From: Musa acuminata AAA Group
Lineage: Eukaryota; Streptophyta; Magnoliopsida; Zingiberales; Musaceae
Assembly: GCF_036884655.1 (NCBI RefSeq)
Contig: NC_088342.1
Coordinates: 32,587,001 to 32,651,000 of the forward strand
Direction of reading: 5' to 3'
DNA length: 64,000 nt
Part shown: in pieces, positions 45,484 through 57,346 of the stretch
Layout: the number at the start of each line of letters is the position of its first letter
How positions within the stretch are numbered: position 1 is the stretch's first letter
The notes under the pieces: model-generated
Seen by the model: only the letters and a program-made list of their open reading frames with translations
What the model was told of the DNA's origin: nothing
The model's database searches: none
Position numbers and translations under genes: made by a program

Positions 45484-46010
45484 TGTCATGACTGAAGTCT
45501 GATGAGCTAACTGATAATGTCAACTTCGTTGAGCCCAAACCGCTAATTAAAATACTTAAGTTGAAGCTAATAGTAATACACTTATTAGACTTTTACAAGT
45601 CAATCCTAGTCTTGTTCACTTTCAATGTGGAACTAATCAGGATGTTACAAATTCTCCCACATAAGAGCTTGATGTTTTCATCAAAGTCCAACATAGTCCA
45701 GATCAAATCCTAGCATGACGCATATAAGACGTGGCTCAATGGTGGCTCCACGCAGCGACGAGTCCTCTGACTCCATCCATGGGTAATCCCTCCCTATTTA
45801 AGCCCTCTCACCATGCCCCAATACTAGATCGACTCTGATATCAAACGTTACGACCCAGGTCTGATGAGCTGACTGACCTGTCAACTTCATTGAACCCAAA
45901 GCACTAGTCAAAATACTTAGGCTAAAATTGATGGTAGCACCCCTGTCATACTCTTATAAGTCAATCTTAGTCTCGCCCACTTTCTATGTGGGACTAATCG
46001 AGGTGTTCCA
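45484..46010 (-). mobile_element. TRIM (miniature LTR element), 527 bp
   Basis: LTRs at 45484-45650 (167 bp) and 45846-46010 (165 bp) share TCTGATGAGCTNACTGA and the end GT..TNCA. A perfect target duplication TCACT flanks it (45479-45483 and 46011-46015). The reverse primer site GACTCTGATATCA (45833-45844) and the reverse purine tract TTCTCCCACATAAG (45653-45666) set the strand. The ~195-bp inside has no coding capacity. No 5S-like promoter of the Cassandra type is seen. It sits in the FRL3 5' intron and may affect splicing or transcription. Confidence 0.88.
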
Positions 46011-46944
46011 TCACTAGTTTCAAGGGATGAGTGTTCATGTTAATTCATGTCAATTTTGGGTATTAAATAAGTCAAATCACATTGATAACAGCCAACTAAA
46101 TAGATAAACAACCTGACCGAATCTTCAATTGGTTATAACACAAACACAACGAATCACATTCTTCTATGAGATCAAACCTGTTGAATACAGTAACTGCACC
46201 TCAACCAAATCATAGTGACCATTCTAAATTATACAAAATACAGCATCTAACTTTGCCAATTACAGATAGCATCCATTAATATAAACTCACAAGCCTGACT
46301 TTATCATTTATTTTATTGCTGCATTCCGTGAACGTTCACCCCTCTTTTTTTCTTTTTTTGAGAAAAAAATCTAAATATCCCAATTATTGTAATGTTAACG
46401 AACCTTGTCCCACCAACACAACCAAATTTAAACACTTAGTTGACAAGCCCAGTTGCCAAACTTTTGACAGTACCATATGAATTCATCCTCAACAAAATGC
46501 TTGCGTGGTTAAAGTGCATGAAAAATTACTTGAAATCATACTCTAAAATACTCGGGGAATTCAAAGTTCCTCCAAAATATAAATTGCAATGTGTGGTTAA
46601 AAAGTGTTTGATAAGTCAAATAAGTGCTATGCTCACTTCATGTCGTAAGCACCCATCATATTTAATAGAAAACAAGGTGTTTCAACTACATGTCATAATC
46701 CACAAGAACTGGGTAAGATCCATACCCGAATAAAGCCAACAAATTAATAACCCAACCTAAAATTACTAGACAAGTCAAGATACCAGTGTTAGGTATAATC
46801 CAATACAACTTTGTCAGAATAAGGAAATGTAACAGGCAAGAAAGTAAATCACAAATATTTTGGGTTCAAAAAAGGATATTCCCAACCATTTAAATTTATT
46901 AAAGGTCTCACATTAAATTTTGCTAATAGGGGCAGCCAAAAACA

Positions 46945-47295
46945 GCTTCAATAAGGAAATTTCTGTAGTATACCAGCAGAATTTGCTCTGACCATCAGCT
47001 GCCTAACTCAAAGTCCTTTTCACCGAGAATTAGGACTGAAGAGCTTGTGCATAGAATAAAATTTGGTACTATGCAGTCAATATCAAATTAGAAATAACAT
47101 GGAAGAGAGTTTTTAGACAGCCAAAATGCAGCTTATATAAGAAAATTTCTACAGTTATTCCAGAAGAACTTGCTCTGATCATCAGCTGCCTAACTCAAAG
47201 TCCCTTTTTACACTGAATTAGAACTGAACAGCTTGTGCAAAGTAGAATAAGATTTTGGCACTAAGTAGTCAATAAAATCAGATTAGAAATACCAT
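46945..47295. repeat. Tandem duplication in the FRL3 5' intron
   Basis: Two blocks of about 150-170 bp share GGNNGCCAAAAACAGCTT/GACAGCCAAAATGCAGCTT, then ATAAGRAAATTTCTNNAGT and ATCAGCTGCCTAACTCAAAG, and AGTCAATA...TTAGAAATA. They look like an intron-internal duplication with moderate divergence. Confidence 0.75.
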
Positions 47296-48139
47296 GAAAG
47301 AGAATTTTTTTTCCTTCTTTTGAGTGTCTGTGTTTTCCAAATACGTTGTGAACACAACCAGACCTTACCCAGACATGAGGGATGAGCTGAGAGATTTTAA
47401 GACTGGTCTCACTAAATATAGTTATAATGTATGAAAAGACTTGTGCTGATCCACTATGTCAATTTGCAAACCTAGCTGACCTATAACTTTGATCCTACAA
47501 GATTTAGTTCAAGCTACGCGGCTCAATACCTGACCCAGCTGAATAAAAGGTCAAAACATACTAGAAAATATTTCTCATTTCCTATTATCATTTTCAGCAA
47601 AAAATTGGTGATATCAAGTGTCTAAGCAATTAAAATTTACCTAATGAGAATAACTCTGACCTCTGTGAGCATTTTGTGATACTCCAAAGGCAAAAGATTT
47701 GTTACCTCAGCGCACAAGAAGTAAGATCATTTTGATCCTCGCATCGATTACACAGCTATGATGAAACAAAAGGACAGAATCCATCTTTTTTTGAAAAAAA
47801 AAAAAAAACTAGGTTATCTAAGCAAAATCAACAAAATCGCCAACATCCGACTGACAACATATATCCCTCACAAAAATCACATTTTCCCCGCAATAATAGG
47901 CGGTGGTTTAGGAGAAATCGACACAAGTAGAAAACGGGCAGCAATCAGCCCCAACTTGGGGATCTCAGCGACCAATCCGGAGATTTCCTTTTCCATAGAA
48001 GTTCACAGTAATACAATTCATATACCAAACGTTAACAACCAACTGGTGGAGTCGAGGATCCATCCTAGGTCGAAAATCGAGAGCGAGGAACCAAGAGAAG
48101 AACGAGAAAGAACGCATGAAGATGAGACCAAATCCGTAC

Positions 48140-48230
48140 CTTCGTCGGCTTGACGGTCGCACAAGTTAGGGTTTCCGAGATGGATGTCGCACTCTCTCCC
48201 GCATTTCTAGTCGCAGCGCCTCGCGGGCTG
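48140..48230 (-). other. FRL3 5' UTR exon and transcription start region
   Basis: The minus strand here contains CGGAAACCCTAACTTGTGCG and ends at donor GAAG|GTACGG. It is GC-rich relative to the spacer, as plant first exons often are. The start site itself is not fixed. It most likely lies between 48200 and 48260, where the AT-rich spacer begins. No TATA box is clear. Confidence 0.6.
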
Positions 48231-48259
48231 AAAACGGGCCGGGTTACTTAAAGCCCACT

Positions 48260-51200
48260 TTGTGTGTAGCATCATTAACAAAAAAAAATTAAGAAAACTT
48301 TATATGATTATTTTTAATATTATTAATAAAATAATAATAAGATATTTACCAAAGAACTAAATGTATCAATAAATAATGTTTTTTTTGCTTCTAATAATAA
48401 TATACCCTTGAACGAATGTGGGACTATTTAGCATGTCCTTTTTCTTTCATTTAAATTTAATGTCCTCCTCGAGTTGTAAGATATAATGCATGGTTTAGTA
48501 AATAATATGTGAGGATTAACACACAGTGATGTCCTAACATATTTGTAATCTTTGTGATGGCACTAATGTAACGACTAAGTATAAGACCACTTGGCAAGAA
48601 TGATTGTCTTGGCAGGCAAGAGTTATTTTCACTGGGATCAATCACATGAACAACACTTTCACTTATAAAATTTAAATAAATTTTGTTAACGAATTTATCA
48701 ACCCATAAGATGGAAGTTGGAAACCACTTTGATGTTATATTTTAAGTAAATTGTTAATCTTAAAATTAAATTTGAAACTTGTTCTCACCTCAAGCATTTG
48801 TTTTCTTTTCTCAGCAATTACCTCTACTTAGTTTAATTAATTTTTTTAATAAATATCATTTTTATCTCATCTCACTTGTGAAAATTGAATCTAGCATGTC
48901 TATCTAATAAAATGTTTTATCTATTGATAATCTGTGTGATGGTTTACTTAACATATTACTCTTGTAATTGAGTCCAGTTGGATACTTCGGTTCTTAGTTT
49001 TGTTTGATAATATTATGTTATTAAATAAATTTATTTTGCACATGGTGGTAACTATTTATCTATTGATTGAAAAGAAATCAATTGAAAAGGGTGGGATATT
49101 TTAGATGAACTCAAGCGACCTATCAAATCAATTAATATTTCAGGTGTAATACCTCATTTTAATTAGGGATAAATTGATAATTTTTGTCTTATTAGTGAAA
49201 TGTTTCATTAACATTCTTCTCTCTTATTGTGATCTGTGCTGTATCACCAACTTGCTTTTGTCTTACAATATATATATATATATATATATAAGACTGATCT
49301 AAGAGAATGCACATTACATATGGCCTAACAATTCATTAGTCACATTCGTGCTTATAGCTTTTCATTGTTAAAGACGTGATTATAGGTAGAGATGTTCCTT
49401 TATTCTCTCTCTTTATTACAGTTAAATTGTAAAATTATGTCTAAATTAAAAATCTAAAAATTGTTTAGTTAACAATTGAATTAAAATACTATGAACAAAT
49501 TTAGATCCATTCCATATTTAAATTAATTTTTTTTATCAAAGAATAAATAATGAAGATGAAATTTAAACACATTGACTAGATAACAATCAATGTTAGTTAT
49601 CTAATTAAAATAATTAGTTAGTTTAAACTACTTTTGATTACTTAACAATCATGGTTTAGAGTTTAGACACATTGCGGGTTTATAAATAACTCAATATAAC
49701 TAAACTAATCGATGTAGTTTAGCCAAGATAGGTGAACTCATTAAATATCTAACTCATGATTATAAGCAAAGAATATTGGATTGTGACCCATCTTATTAGA
49801 TATTAGATGAAGTATTAACTAGTCGACTATATTTGGTCAAATATTTAGATTCACTTATTAGGGTCTACAAATTCAAATGCTCCGAGTTCTTCATATTTGA
49901 TTTGATAGGCAAATGCATGCATTCAAATATGTTGTCTACTTATGGATGCATGAATGAAAATTTGTGGTTTACACGTATGCAGATTAACATATGTCTATTA
50001 CATAACTTTTGACGAGTAGGAATGCATGTCCTGCACATGTTTGTTTTGATTCATTGAAATCGAAGCATAAGTTGGAGTGGCATATAACTTTTAATCTTTT
50101 AAAAGTTATATTTAGTATATTTATAATTTTAATTTTAAATTAGGTTCTTGATAATTTTTTTAATCATAGGCTTATACATTATTACGGATTACAAGCATCA
50201 TAACCTAGGAAATAGTGAAGAGATAACATTTAACAAAACCAATGAAAAAAAAAGTTTTACTCCGTAGCTTTAGTAAGAGAATTATGAATTTTTTTTTTTT
50301 TTGCTAAAATGGATTGATTTTCACTAATATGCTAGGATTCCTTAATTTTAGGAGTTCTTAATTTTAGGGATTCGATATTAAATTTTATTTTCTTATTTAT
50401 TTTTTCTAGTTATTGTAAGAGTTTTTGAGTTTTTCCTAATTATATTAAGAGTCCATAATAAATTAAGAATTTTTATTTTTATTTTTATTAAAAATCTTAG
50501 TCAGAATTAAATAACTATATATATATATATAATGTCTTTAATTATTTTTTTTAAGCAATCAAATATAACTTAAAGTTTTTAGCCAACTTGGAGGTTGACC
50601 CTCTTGAAACGATCAAAAGGAGGTTGATCCCCTCGAAGCAATTAATCCCTATATATTTTTTTAGATAAAACCCTAGAGTTTCATCATTTGGTAACAAAAC
50701 AGTATTCCTAAAGTTATTGTAGTGTTTCCTCGGTATTCATAAAGTTCTTGCAATGTTTCCTCAATATCCTCTTCGACGCTACCATAGGACCCAACGCTCA
50801 TGCCACCAATGATGACATCACCTTCAACGCCAAGTAAGCAACCCTTGACCTAAAATCAAAATTAAAACTTAGGAATTGTATATCTATGACCAAGCGCAAT
50901 GACTATTAATAATTCTCTGAAATTTTAATTTGAAGCCTTGAAAACAAAAATTAAGAAAAGGTGATAAGAAACTCTCAATGGTTTTAAAAAGAGTTTGCTT
51001 TAGAGTTTTAGTAAAAATCAACAAGATGAAATTTTGGTTTCTACCAATAAAATCTAAAGTCACGAGAAGAGGTTACCAAAAGCGTTGTAATCGCTATAAA
51101 GTAGAATTTTCTAGATGGGAAGATGAAGAACCGACCGATTGAGTTTTTAGAGTAGATAAATTTTTTCGCTTTCATAAAATTATAAAATATTTTAAAGTAA

Positions 51201-51490
51201 AAATTAGCTTCAATCTAACTTATTAGATAGGGATGTTATTTAATGGTATGAAACTTATCATAGAGTTCTCTCGTAGGAGCAATTTAAGAAAAGGCTTCTT
51301 GTTCGTTTTGGACCATTCGAACATGAGAATGTTGACGGGCAGCTTGCTAGATTCATTAGACTTCTACTATATTAAAGTATCAAAATCGATTTTAACGACT
51401 ATCAAATCAGGCTAAAGATTGGTCCGAAAGGTAATTAGTAAAAACATTTATTGAACGTCTTAATTCAGATATTCGTTATAAAGTTAAGGC
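48260..51490. other. AT-rich spacer
   Basis: No gene or intact repeat is recognised. It holds a (TA)n tract at 49268-49290, poly-T runs (50287-50301) and repeated AATTTTAGGA text near 50340-50370. FRL3 promoter elements should lie at its left end. The part at 50740-50830 is less AT-rich (CGACGCTACC...CCAACGCTCATGCC) but gives no recognisable protein. Confidence 0.5.
49268..49290. repeat. (TA)n microsatellite
   Basis: About 11 TA units in the AT-rich spacer upstream of FRL3. Confidence 0.9.
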
Positions 51491-52701
51491 TATTGAATCT
51501 TAAATTTTGATGATGAAACTAATTGATAGTGTTTATCTGATCTACGCTTTAAGTGACGCAGGAAGCTTCAATCAGGGAGAGACAATTAAAAGCCGAAAGA
51601 ATAATGTTGGGTCAGAGTAAAACATGTTAGAAGATTGGATGTCGAGGCGGAGGATCGGTTGACGTGTTGACAGAAGGCTTTGAGCCATGGGTTCGAGCAT
51701 TGGGCCAAGAAGAGCATAAATTACACCAAGAAAATCGGAGTTGTGGAGGTTAACTAGCCGATTGGGCAATTGGCCAAAAAAGAGGATGATGTACCGAAGA
51801 ATCGAACGAAGCATCGATGTACCAATGACATGCTAGACAACATTTGATTTAGCTTTATACTAATTGTTTATATCAAAGTAGGTTTTAGGCATAATTAGGT
51901 TGAAATTGGGCCAACTCAATTAGGGACCAATTGGGCCCAAGTTTAGGCTATGTTGGGCCAAGTGAAAGGCCCAAATAATGACCCAAATTGGTGGAACAGT
52001 TGGTGGCATAGTCTTCAAGACTATGTTAGGCGGTGGTATTGCTAGACTGGGTGGTGGTACCGCCTAGTGTCAGTACTACAAGCGGTGGTCCTACCCAGCA
52101 CAAGCGGTGGTATCGCCAGGACCCGGGAAACCCGGGTTGAGACCTTTTTTTTGCTCCATTTTTGAAGCCAATTGGGGTCTATAAATACCCTAACTATTCC
52201 TACATGGAATAGCAAGAAAGTTGAGCATAACTCTATGATTCTAAAATTATAAACCTTATTAGAAAATTGAGTTCCCTCCTCCTAAAGCTTAGAGAGAGTT
52301 CTAACGGAGGTGTGTGAGGGAAACCTTGTAAAAGAGGGGTGTAAACGTTATTTCCTAAACCTGTGAAAAGGAGAAAGTATAAAAGGATAGTTGATCTTCG
52401 CCCATTGAAAGAAGATCGGGTAGTAGAAGCCGGTAGCCTCGAGTGAAGAGGAATCGAGAGTGGATGTAGGTTACGACGACCGAACGACTATAAAAATCTG
52501 GGTTGCATTTCTTTTGTGCAATTTACCTTTACTGCAAATTGCTTTACTTTCACTATGCTTCCATATGTTTTCAAGTTAAACATATTTTCTATACGGGCTT
52601 TGTTGGATATTGGTTTTTATCATACGAAGTTTTCAGAATCAACATAATTTTACCGCTGCAGTAATTCACCCCACCTTCTTAGTGACGACTCGATCCTAAT
52701 A
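51491..52701 (+). repeat. 5' LTR of the + SIRE-like element
   Basis: It starts TATTGAATCTTAAATTTTGATG (TG changed to TA) and ends CGATCCTAATA. It has a GGTGGTACCGCC cluster (52025-52125) and a TATA box (CTATAAATA, about 52180-52188). Confidence 0.85.
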
Positions 52702-52703
52702 GT

Positions 52704-52715
52704 TGGTATCAGAGC
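52704..52715 (+). other. Primer binding site
   Basis: TGGTATCAGAGC, complementary to initiator-Met tRNA, two bases after the LTR. Confidence 0.9.
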
Positions 52716-52750
52716 CATGTTTTTCTCGTTTGGTTTAATACCCAAGAGAA

Positions 52751-53703
52751 ATGGCTCTTTTCGGCTTTCAAGAGGGTCACTCTATCATTCGTCCTCCCAT
52801 GTTCAATGGGACGGACTATACATATTGGAAAACTCGAATGAGAATTTTCTTGATTTCTTTAGATTTTAATATTTGGAATATAATTGAAAACATACTTCAA
52901 AGGTCTTCTCTTTCAATGAATGATTGAAATGATTTGAAGAAGAAGACTTTTTCTTTAAACGTTAAAGCTATAAATGCTCTATTTTACGTAATAGACAAAA
53001 ATGAATTCAATTGGGTTTCTACTTAGGAAACGACTTTTGACATTTGACACACACTCGAAATCACACACGAAGGCACTAGTAGAGTTAAAGACTCTAAAAT
53101 AAATATTTTGACGCGTAATTTTGAATTATTTTGTATGAAACTAAGCAAGACTATTGGAGACATGCATACCTGTTTACGGATGTTGTCAATAGTCTAAAAG
53201 CTCTTGGTAAAAGTTTTTTGAATCTTGAACTTGTGAATAAAGTTTTACGATCATTTTCTATAAATTGGGATTCAAAAGTAACGACAATATAAGAATAAAA
53301 GAACTTGAACCATTTTCCGATTGAAGAACTTATTAAGTCTTTGATGACCTATGAAATGACGTATAATGCACATGAAAAACTCGAGAACAACCTTCCAAAG
53401 AACATAAAAGATTTGATACTTATAACTCAAGATGACCACTCGAGCGAAAGCTTAAGTGATGATGACTTTAAACTTCTCACAATAAAACTTAAAAAGTACT
53501 TAAGACAAGAATCAAAAAGTAAAAATGAATTTAAAAAGAAGAAGCTACCAAAGAAGAAGAAAGTATTTAAGGTGGCTTGGGACGAATCAAGTTCATCCGA
53601 AGATGAAGAACAAACCAACAAAGGTGAGGTGGCAAACTATGTCTTAACGACTTTTGACGACAAGGTAACCAAAACCCCTTTGCTTTATTTTGAAATTACT
53701 TGA
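52751..53703 (+). pseudogene. SIRE-like gag, frame-broken
   Basis: It starts MALFGFQEGHSIIRPP, then FNGTDYTYWKTRMRIF, the typical gag start of this lineage. TGA at about 52926 replaces an expected Trp (MND-ND), and more stops and shifts follow to 53300. The last block (53305-53703) encodes an acidic stretch (DDHSSESLSDDD), a Lys-rich stretch and KKKVFKVAWDESSSSEDEE. The zinc knuckle and the rest of pol are absent after 53703. Confidence 0.8.
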
Positions 53704-53749
53704 TGTATTTCATATATTATTTTTAAATTAGTATATAAAATATAAAAAA

Positions 53750-53784
<35 letters not shown>

Positions 53785-55740
53785 AAGGGGATCATGCTTT
53801 TCTTTTTCTAGCTAATTTTGAAAATGATAATGATAATTGCATGTTTTATGAAATATAAAAAAATATTAGATTTAAATCTAATGATTAATCCTATGTATGT
53901 TTTTAAGAAAAAATAATGTGTATCTAAATTGATGATTTCCGATTTTGATTGAAAATGCTTTATGAAATCATGTTTGATGATTAACGTTGATGCATGTTTT
54001 GATTTGGTGTAAAAACTTGGGCATGCTTGTAAGAAATCAAATCACATAAATTGAAATAACTAAAAAGGGAATGTATTTTAAAAATTTCTCTATCTCTATC
54101 TTATCATTTTTTCAATAAGAAATTAATGAATCTATTTATGTTATGAATCAAGATCTCTTATGTGTTCTTGTATCATTCCTTCTTATTGAGTTTATCTAAA
54201 TGAATCATTCACGAATTAATCTTTCTTGATCTTTCATCTTTCGTATCATGATTTTTTTATGATTACCTTTGTATTTATGTGATGCTTAGAGCATTGATAT
54301 AAAAAGGAAATGAATTGCACTATTATACAATTCCTCTCTTCTTCTTTCTTATTTGCAATGAAAAAAGGGGAAAAAGAATTGCTAGTGTGCACATCTCCAT
54401 AAAACTATATTGCTAAGAAAGGAAAAATTTACAAGCTTGCACATTAAGGGAGATAGCTTTGCTAGCTTGGATAAATTGGTGTAAAACTTACTTGACATGC
54501 TTTCAAACACTTGCATTGTTGAATGATTCTTCTTTTTGTTGCTGAAAAAGGGGGAGAAAATAAATTATGAATGTTTGGTATCATAATCAAAATGTTGATT
54601 TAATGCATGAAGTGATAAATGCTTAAAAAATTTTAATGTCTTAGTATCATATATGATATGCTCATAGTGATGATTGATTTATTTTTGGTATCATGCATGA
54701 AGCAAGGATGAAATATAATGATTTGAAATTATGCATGTTATATATTGAAGACTTGAAACTATGTTTTGGTATCATGCATACTCAAGTAATATTGATTTGA
54801 AAATTTATTGATTTAGTATCATGCCCAACGTGATAATTATGATGACTAGACATTTCTTATGAGAACACTTTATAGGTTAAGATTTATTTTCTTTATCCAA
54901 ATCATGATCTTGATTTCTCGATATTTGATACATGAGATTTTTCTATAAATCAAGATCTTATTTTTGAACTCCTATGTTTCTTTTTGTTATTTACTAAAAG
55001 GGAAAAGAATTACAACATTGTATTCTTCCCTTCTATTTGACAATGACATAGGGGGAGCAAATTTTGCTAGCTTACATACTTCAAGAAGAAGCAAAAAGTT
55101 GCTAGTTTGTACATGATAAAGAGAAGTAAAAAAGCTTGCTTATCTCAAAAGATGCAAAAATTTTATCAACTTTCATATGTGTAAAATTTGCTAGCTTGCA
55201 TGTTCCAAAATTATATAAAACTTACTAAATTTGCTAGCTTGCAAATTGCATAGAGAAAGAATTGCTAGAAACGTAAAAATGCTAGCTTGCACATTTCAAG
55301 TAGATGTAAAAACATGCTATCTTGCATATATCAAAAGGTGTAAAAATTTTACAAGAAAAAAAAAAACTTGCTAGCTTGCATAATGATAAATGCAATGATT
55401 TGAAATTATATCTCAAAAACTTACTAGATGCACTTCTCCTTTTTGTTGATGATAAAGAGAGAGAAGATGTGATGATGAGTTGAATCATGCATGGTAGGAT
55501 GTAATACACTTTGATATTTTGATACCATAATGATACTATAATAATGATCATGCATATGATGAATGTAATACTCATGATTTTATTATGATGATGTATATGA
55601 CGTATTGCATATGATGTGATTATGATTGCTTTGACTTGAATTCAACTTAAATTCAAAGTTCTATCAATATGACATATTGATAGAAGGAGTTAAGGTTAAC
55701 TCCGTCATCAATTAGTTGTCATCACCAAAAAGAGGGAGAT
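53704..55740 (+). other. Non-coding 3' part of the + SIRE-like element
   Basis: AT-rich sequence with an (AAAT)n tract at 53747-53784. It has repeated TTGCTAGCTTGCACAT-type units (54380-55400) and several purine tracts resembling the terminal one: GAAAAAAGGGGAAAAAG (54359-54375), GAAAAAGGGGGAGAAAA (54543-54559), ATAGGGGGAGCAAA (55028-55041) and the terminal AAAAAGAGGGAGAT (55727-55740). Multiple purine tracts of this kind are known from SIRE-type elements. Confidence 0.7.
53747..53784. repeat. (AAAT)n microsatellite
   Basis: About nine AAAT units in the non-coding part of the + SIRE-like element. Confidence 0.95.
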
Positions 55741-56045
55741 TGTTGAATCTCATATTTTGATGATGAAACCAATTGATAGTGTTTATCTGATCTATGCTTT
55801 GAGTGATGTAGGAAGCTTCGATCAGGGAGAGACAATTAAAAACAGGAAGATTCATGTTGGGCCGAAGTAGAACATGTCAGAAGATTGGACGTCGAGCTAG
55901 AAGATCGGTCGATATATCGAAAGAAAGTTTCGGGCTATGGGTTCAAGCATCGGGCTAAGAAGAGCAAAAATTATGCCAAGAAAATTAGAGTTGCGGAGGT
56001 TAACTTGTCGATTGGGCAATAGGCCGTAAAAGAGGATGAAGCATC
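55741..56045 (+). repeat. 3' LTR start of the + SIRE-like element
   Basis: TGTTGAATCTCATATTTTGATG follows directly after the purine tract. It matches 51491 onward and stops at GAAGCATC, where the reverse element begins. The remainder would lie beyond that element, outside the window. Confidence 0.8.
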
Positions 56046-57331
56046 TGTTAGGGTCAAGAGCGGCACTAAGAGGGAGGGTGAATTAGTGTAGTAAAAAACT
56101 TTCATGATTTCAAAAGTCTACGTTTTGATTAAAACTGATTCCGACGAAAATCGTTTCGTAAGGAGTTTAACTTGAAAGCGTATGTGAGTATAGAGAAGAT
56201 AATAAGAAGGTAATGTAGCTTGCAGTAATGAAACTTTCACAAATTGAAAAGCAAACCGGAATTTAGAGTGGTTCGGTCTTTGTGATCTACAACCACTTTC
56301 GGATTCCTCCTCCGTCGAGGTCACCGACGTCCACTAAAGTCCTTCAATAGGCGAAGACCAACCACCTCTTCCAGCGCTTTCTCCTTTTCACGGGTTTAGG
56401 AGAGAACCTTTACAAGTCTTACACCTTTCTTGAATAATCTCAAAACATAGAAAGGGATGAGGAGAACTCTAGCACTTGTTTACAACACTTTTACACCCTA
56501 ACAACTCAAGATTATCTCAATGCTTTCGTACCCTTTTATACAAAAAAGGGTGGGGTTTTTATAGGCCTTAATGGCTTAAAAAATGGAGCCAAAAAGTGTC
56601 TCATCTCGGATTTTTAGGGTACTTGCGGTACTACCGCCATTACTGGGTAGTACTACTGCCTGCAGTCTGACACTAGGCAGTACCACCGCCTGATAGAGCT
56701 TGGAGACCGAGCTCTGGAGGTACCACCGCTGGTAGTAATAATTGCTGACGGTAACACCACCCAGACCACCTAGGAGATTGGGTGTTCTAGGTGGTGCCAC
56801 CGTTGGTCATGTTTTCAAGGGCTGATTGGGCTATTCAATCTGACCCAAATCGGCCCTATTAAGGGCCTAGTTGGCCCCTAATTAAGTTAGAGAAATTACC
56901 TCTCAATCCTAACTTAATTTATGCTCTAACTACAATAATTAAGACATGATCACTTCTTGTTCTAGTGCGTCAATTGCTCTTCCGACGAGCTTCCGGCGTT
57001 CTTCCGGCGAACATCCGACGAACTCTCGATAATGCTCCGGCGGACTCCCGAAAAGCTCCTGGACTTTACGACAATCTTCTTGGCAAGTTTTGATGAGCAT
57101 CTTTGGCAAGCTTCGATAAGCATCTTTGGCAAGCTCCTGGACTTCTCGGTTAGTTCCGGCAAAACTTCCGACGAACTCTCGAACTCCGAACGTGATCTCG
57201 ATCTTGACTCTGGCATAACACCTGCTTTATGTCTTACTGCTATCGTAGTTGATCCTACACACTTTTCTCAACATATAGATTAGATTAAACAAATTATAAT
57301 TGACATCATCATCAAAATCCGAGATTCAATA
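56046..57331 (-). repeat. 3' LTR (left) of the minus SIRE-like element
   Basis: TGTTAGGGTCAAGAGCGGCAC...CCGAGATTCAATA. It has palindromic GGTACCACCG motifs (56625-56815), a reverse TATA region near 56555-56565 and the CTTCCGGCG-type repeat at 56985-57185. Confidence 0.85.
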
Positions 57332-57346
57332 ATCTCCCCCTTTTTT

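Larger units (their letters stand above)
44730..48139 (-). other. Large 5' UTR intron of FRL3
   Basis: The donor at 48139 (GAAG|GTACGG on the minus strand) and the acceptor at 44730-44732 (CTTGCAG) bound a 3.4-kb intron between the leader exon and the coding start. It contains a TRIM (45484-46010), a duplicated block (about 46950-47060 and 47120-47240, both with GCTGCCTAACTCAAAGTCC) and otherwise AT-rich sequence. Small open frames are not supported as genes. Confidence 0.7.
51491..56045 (+). mobile_element. SIRE-like copia, gag only, + strand (3' LTR cut by insertion)
   Basis: The 5' LTR is 51491-52701, the primer site TGGTATCAGAGC is 52704-52715, gag is 52751-53703 and a long non-coding 3' part runs to 55740. 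The 3' LTR (55741 on) is cut at 56045 by a reverse element of the same family. No protease, integrase or reverse transcriptase is present, so this copy is deleted or belongs to a non-autonomous subfamily. Confidence 0.85.

Noticed and set aside
45484..46010. Possible Cassandra element with 5S rRNA-like LTR
   Set aside because: The LTRs lack the 5S internal promoter sequence, so it is kept as an ordinary TRIM.
47758..48153. 131-codon frame near the FRL3 first exon
   Set aside because: It is antisense to the FRL3 leader exon and intron, with no recognisable domain.
55282..55575. 97-codon frame in the SIRE-like 3' region
   Set aside because: It is antisense to the element and made of repeated CTAGCTTGCA text.
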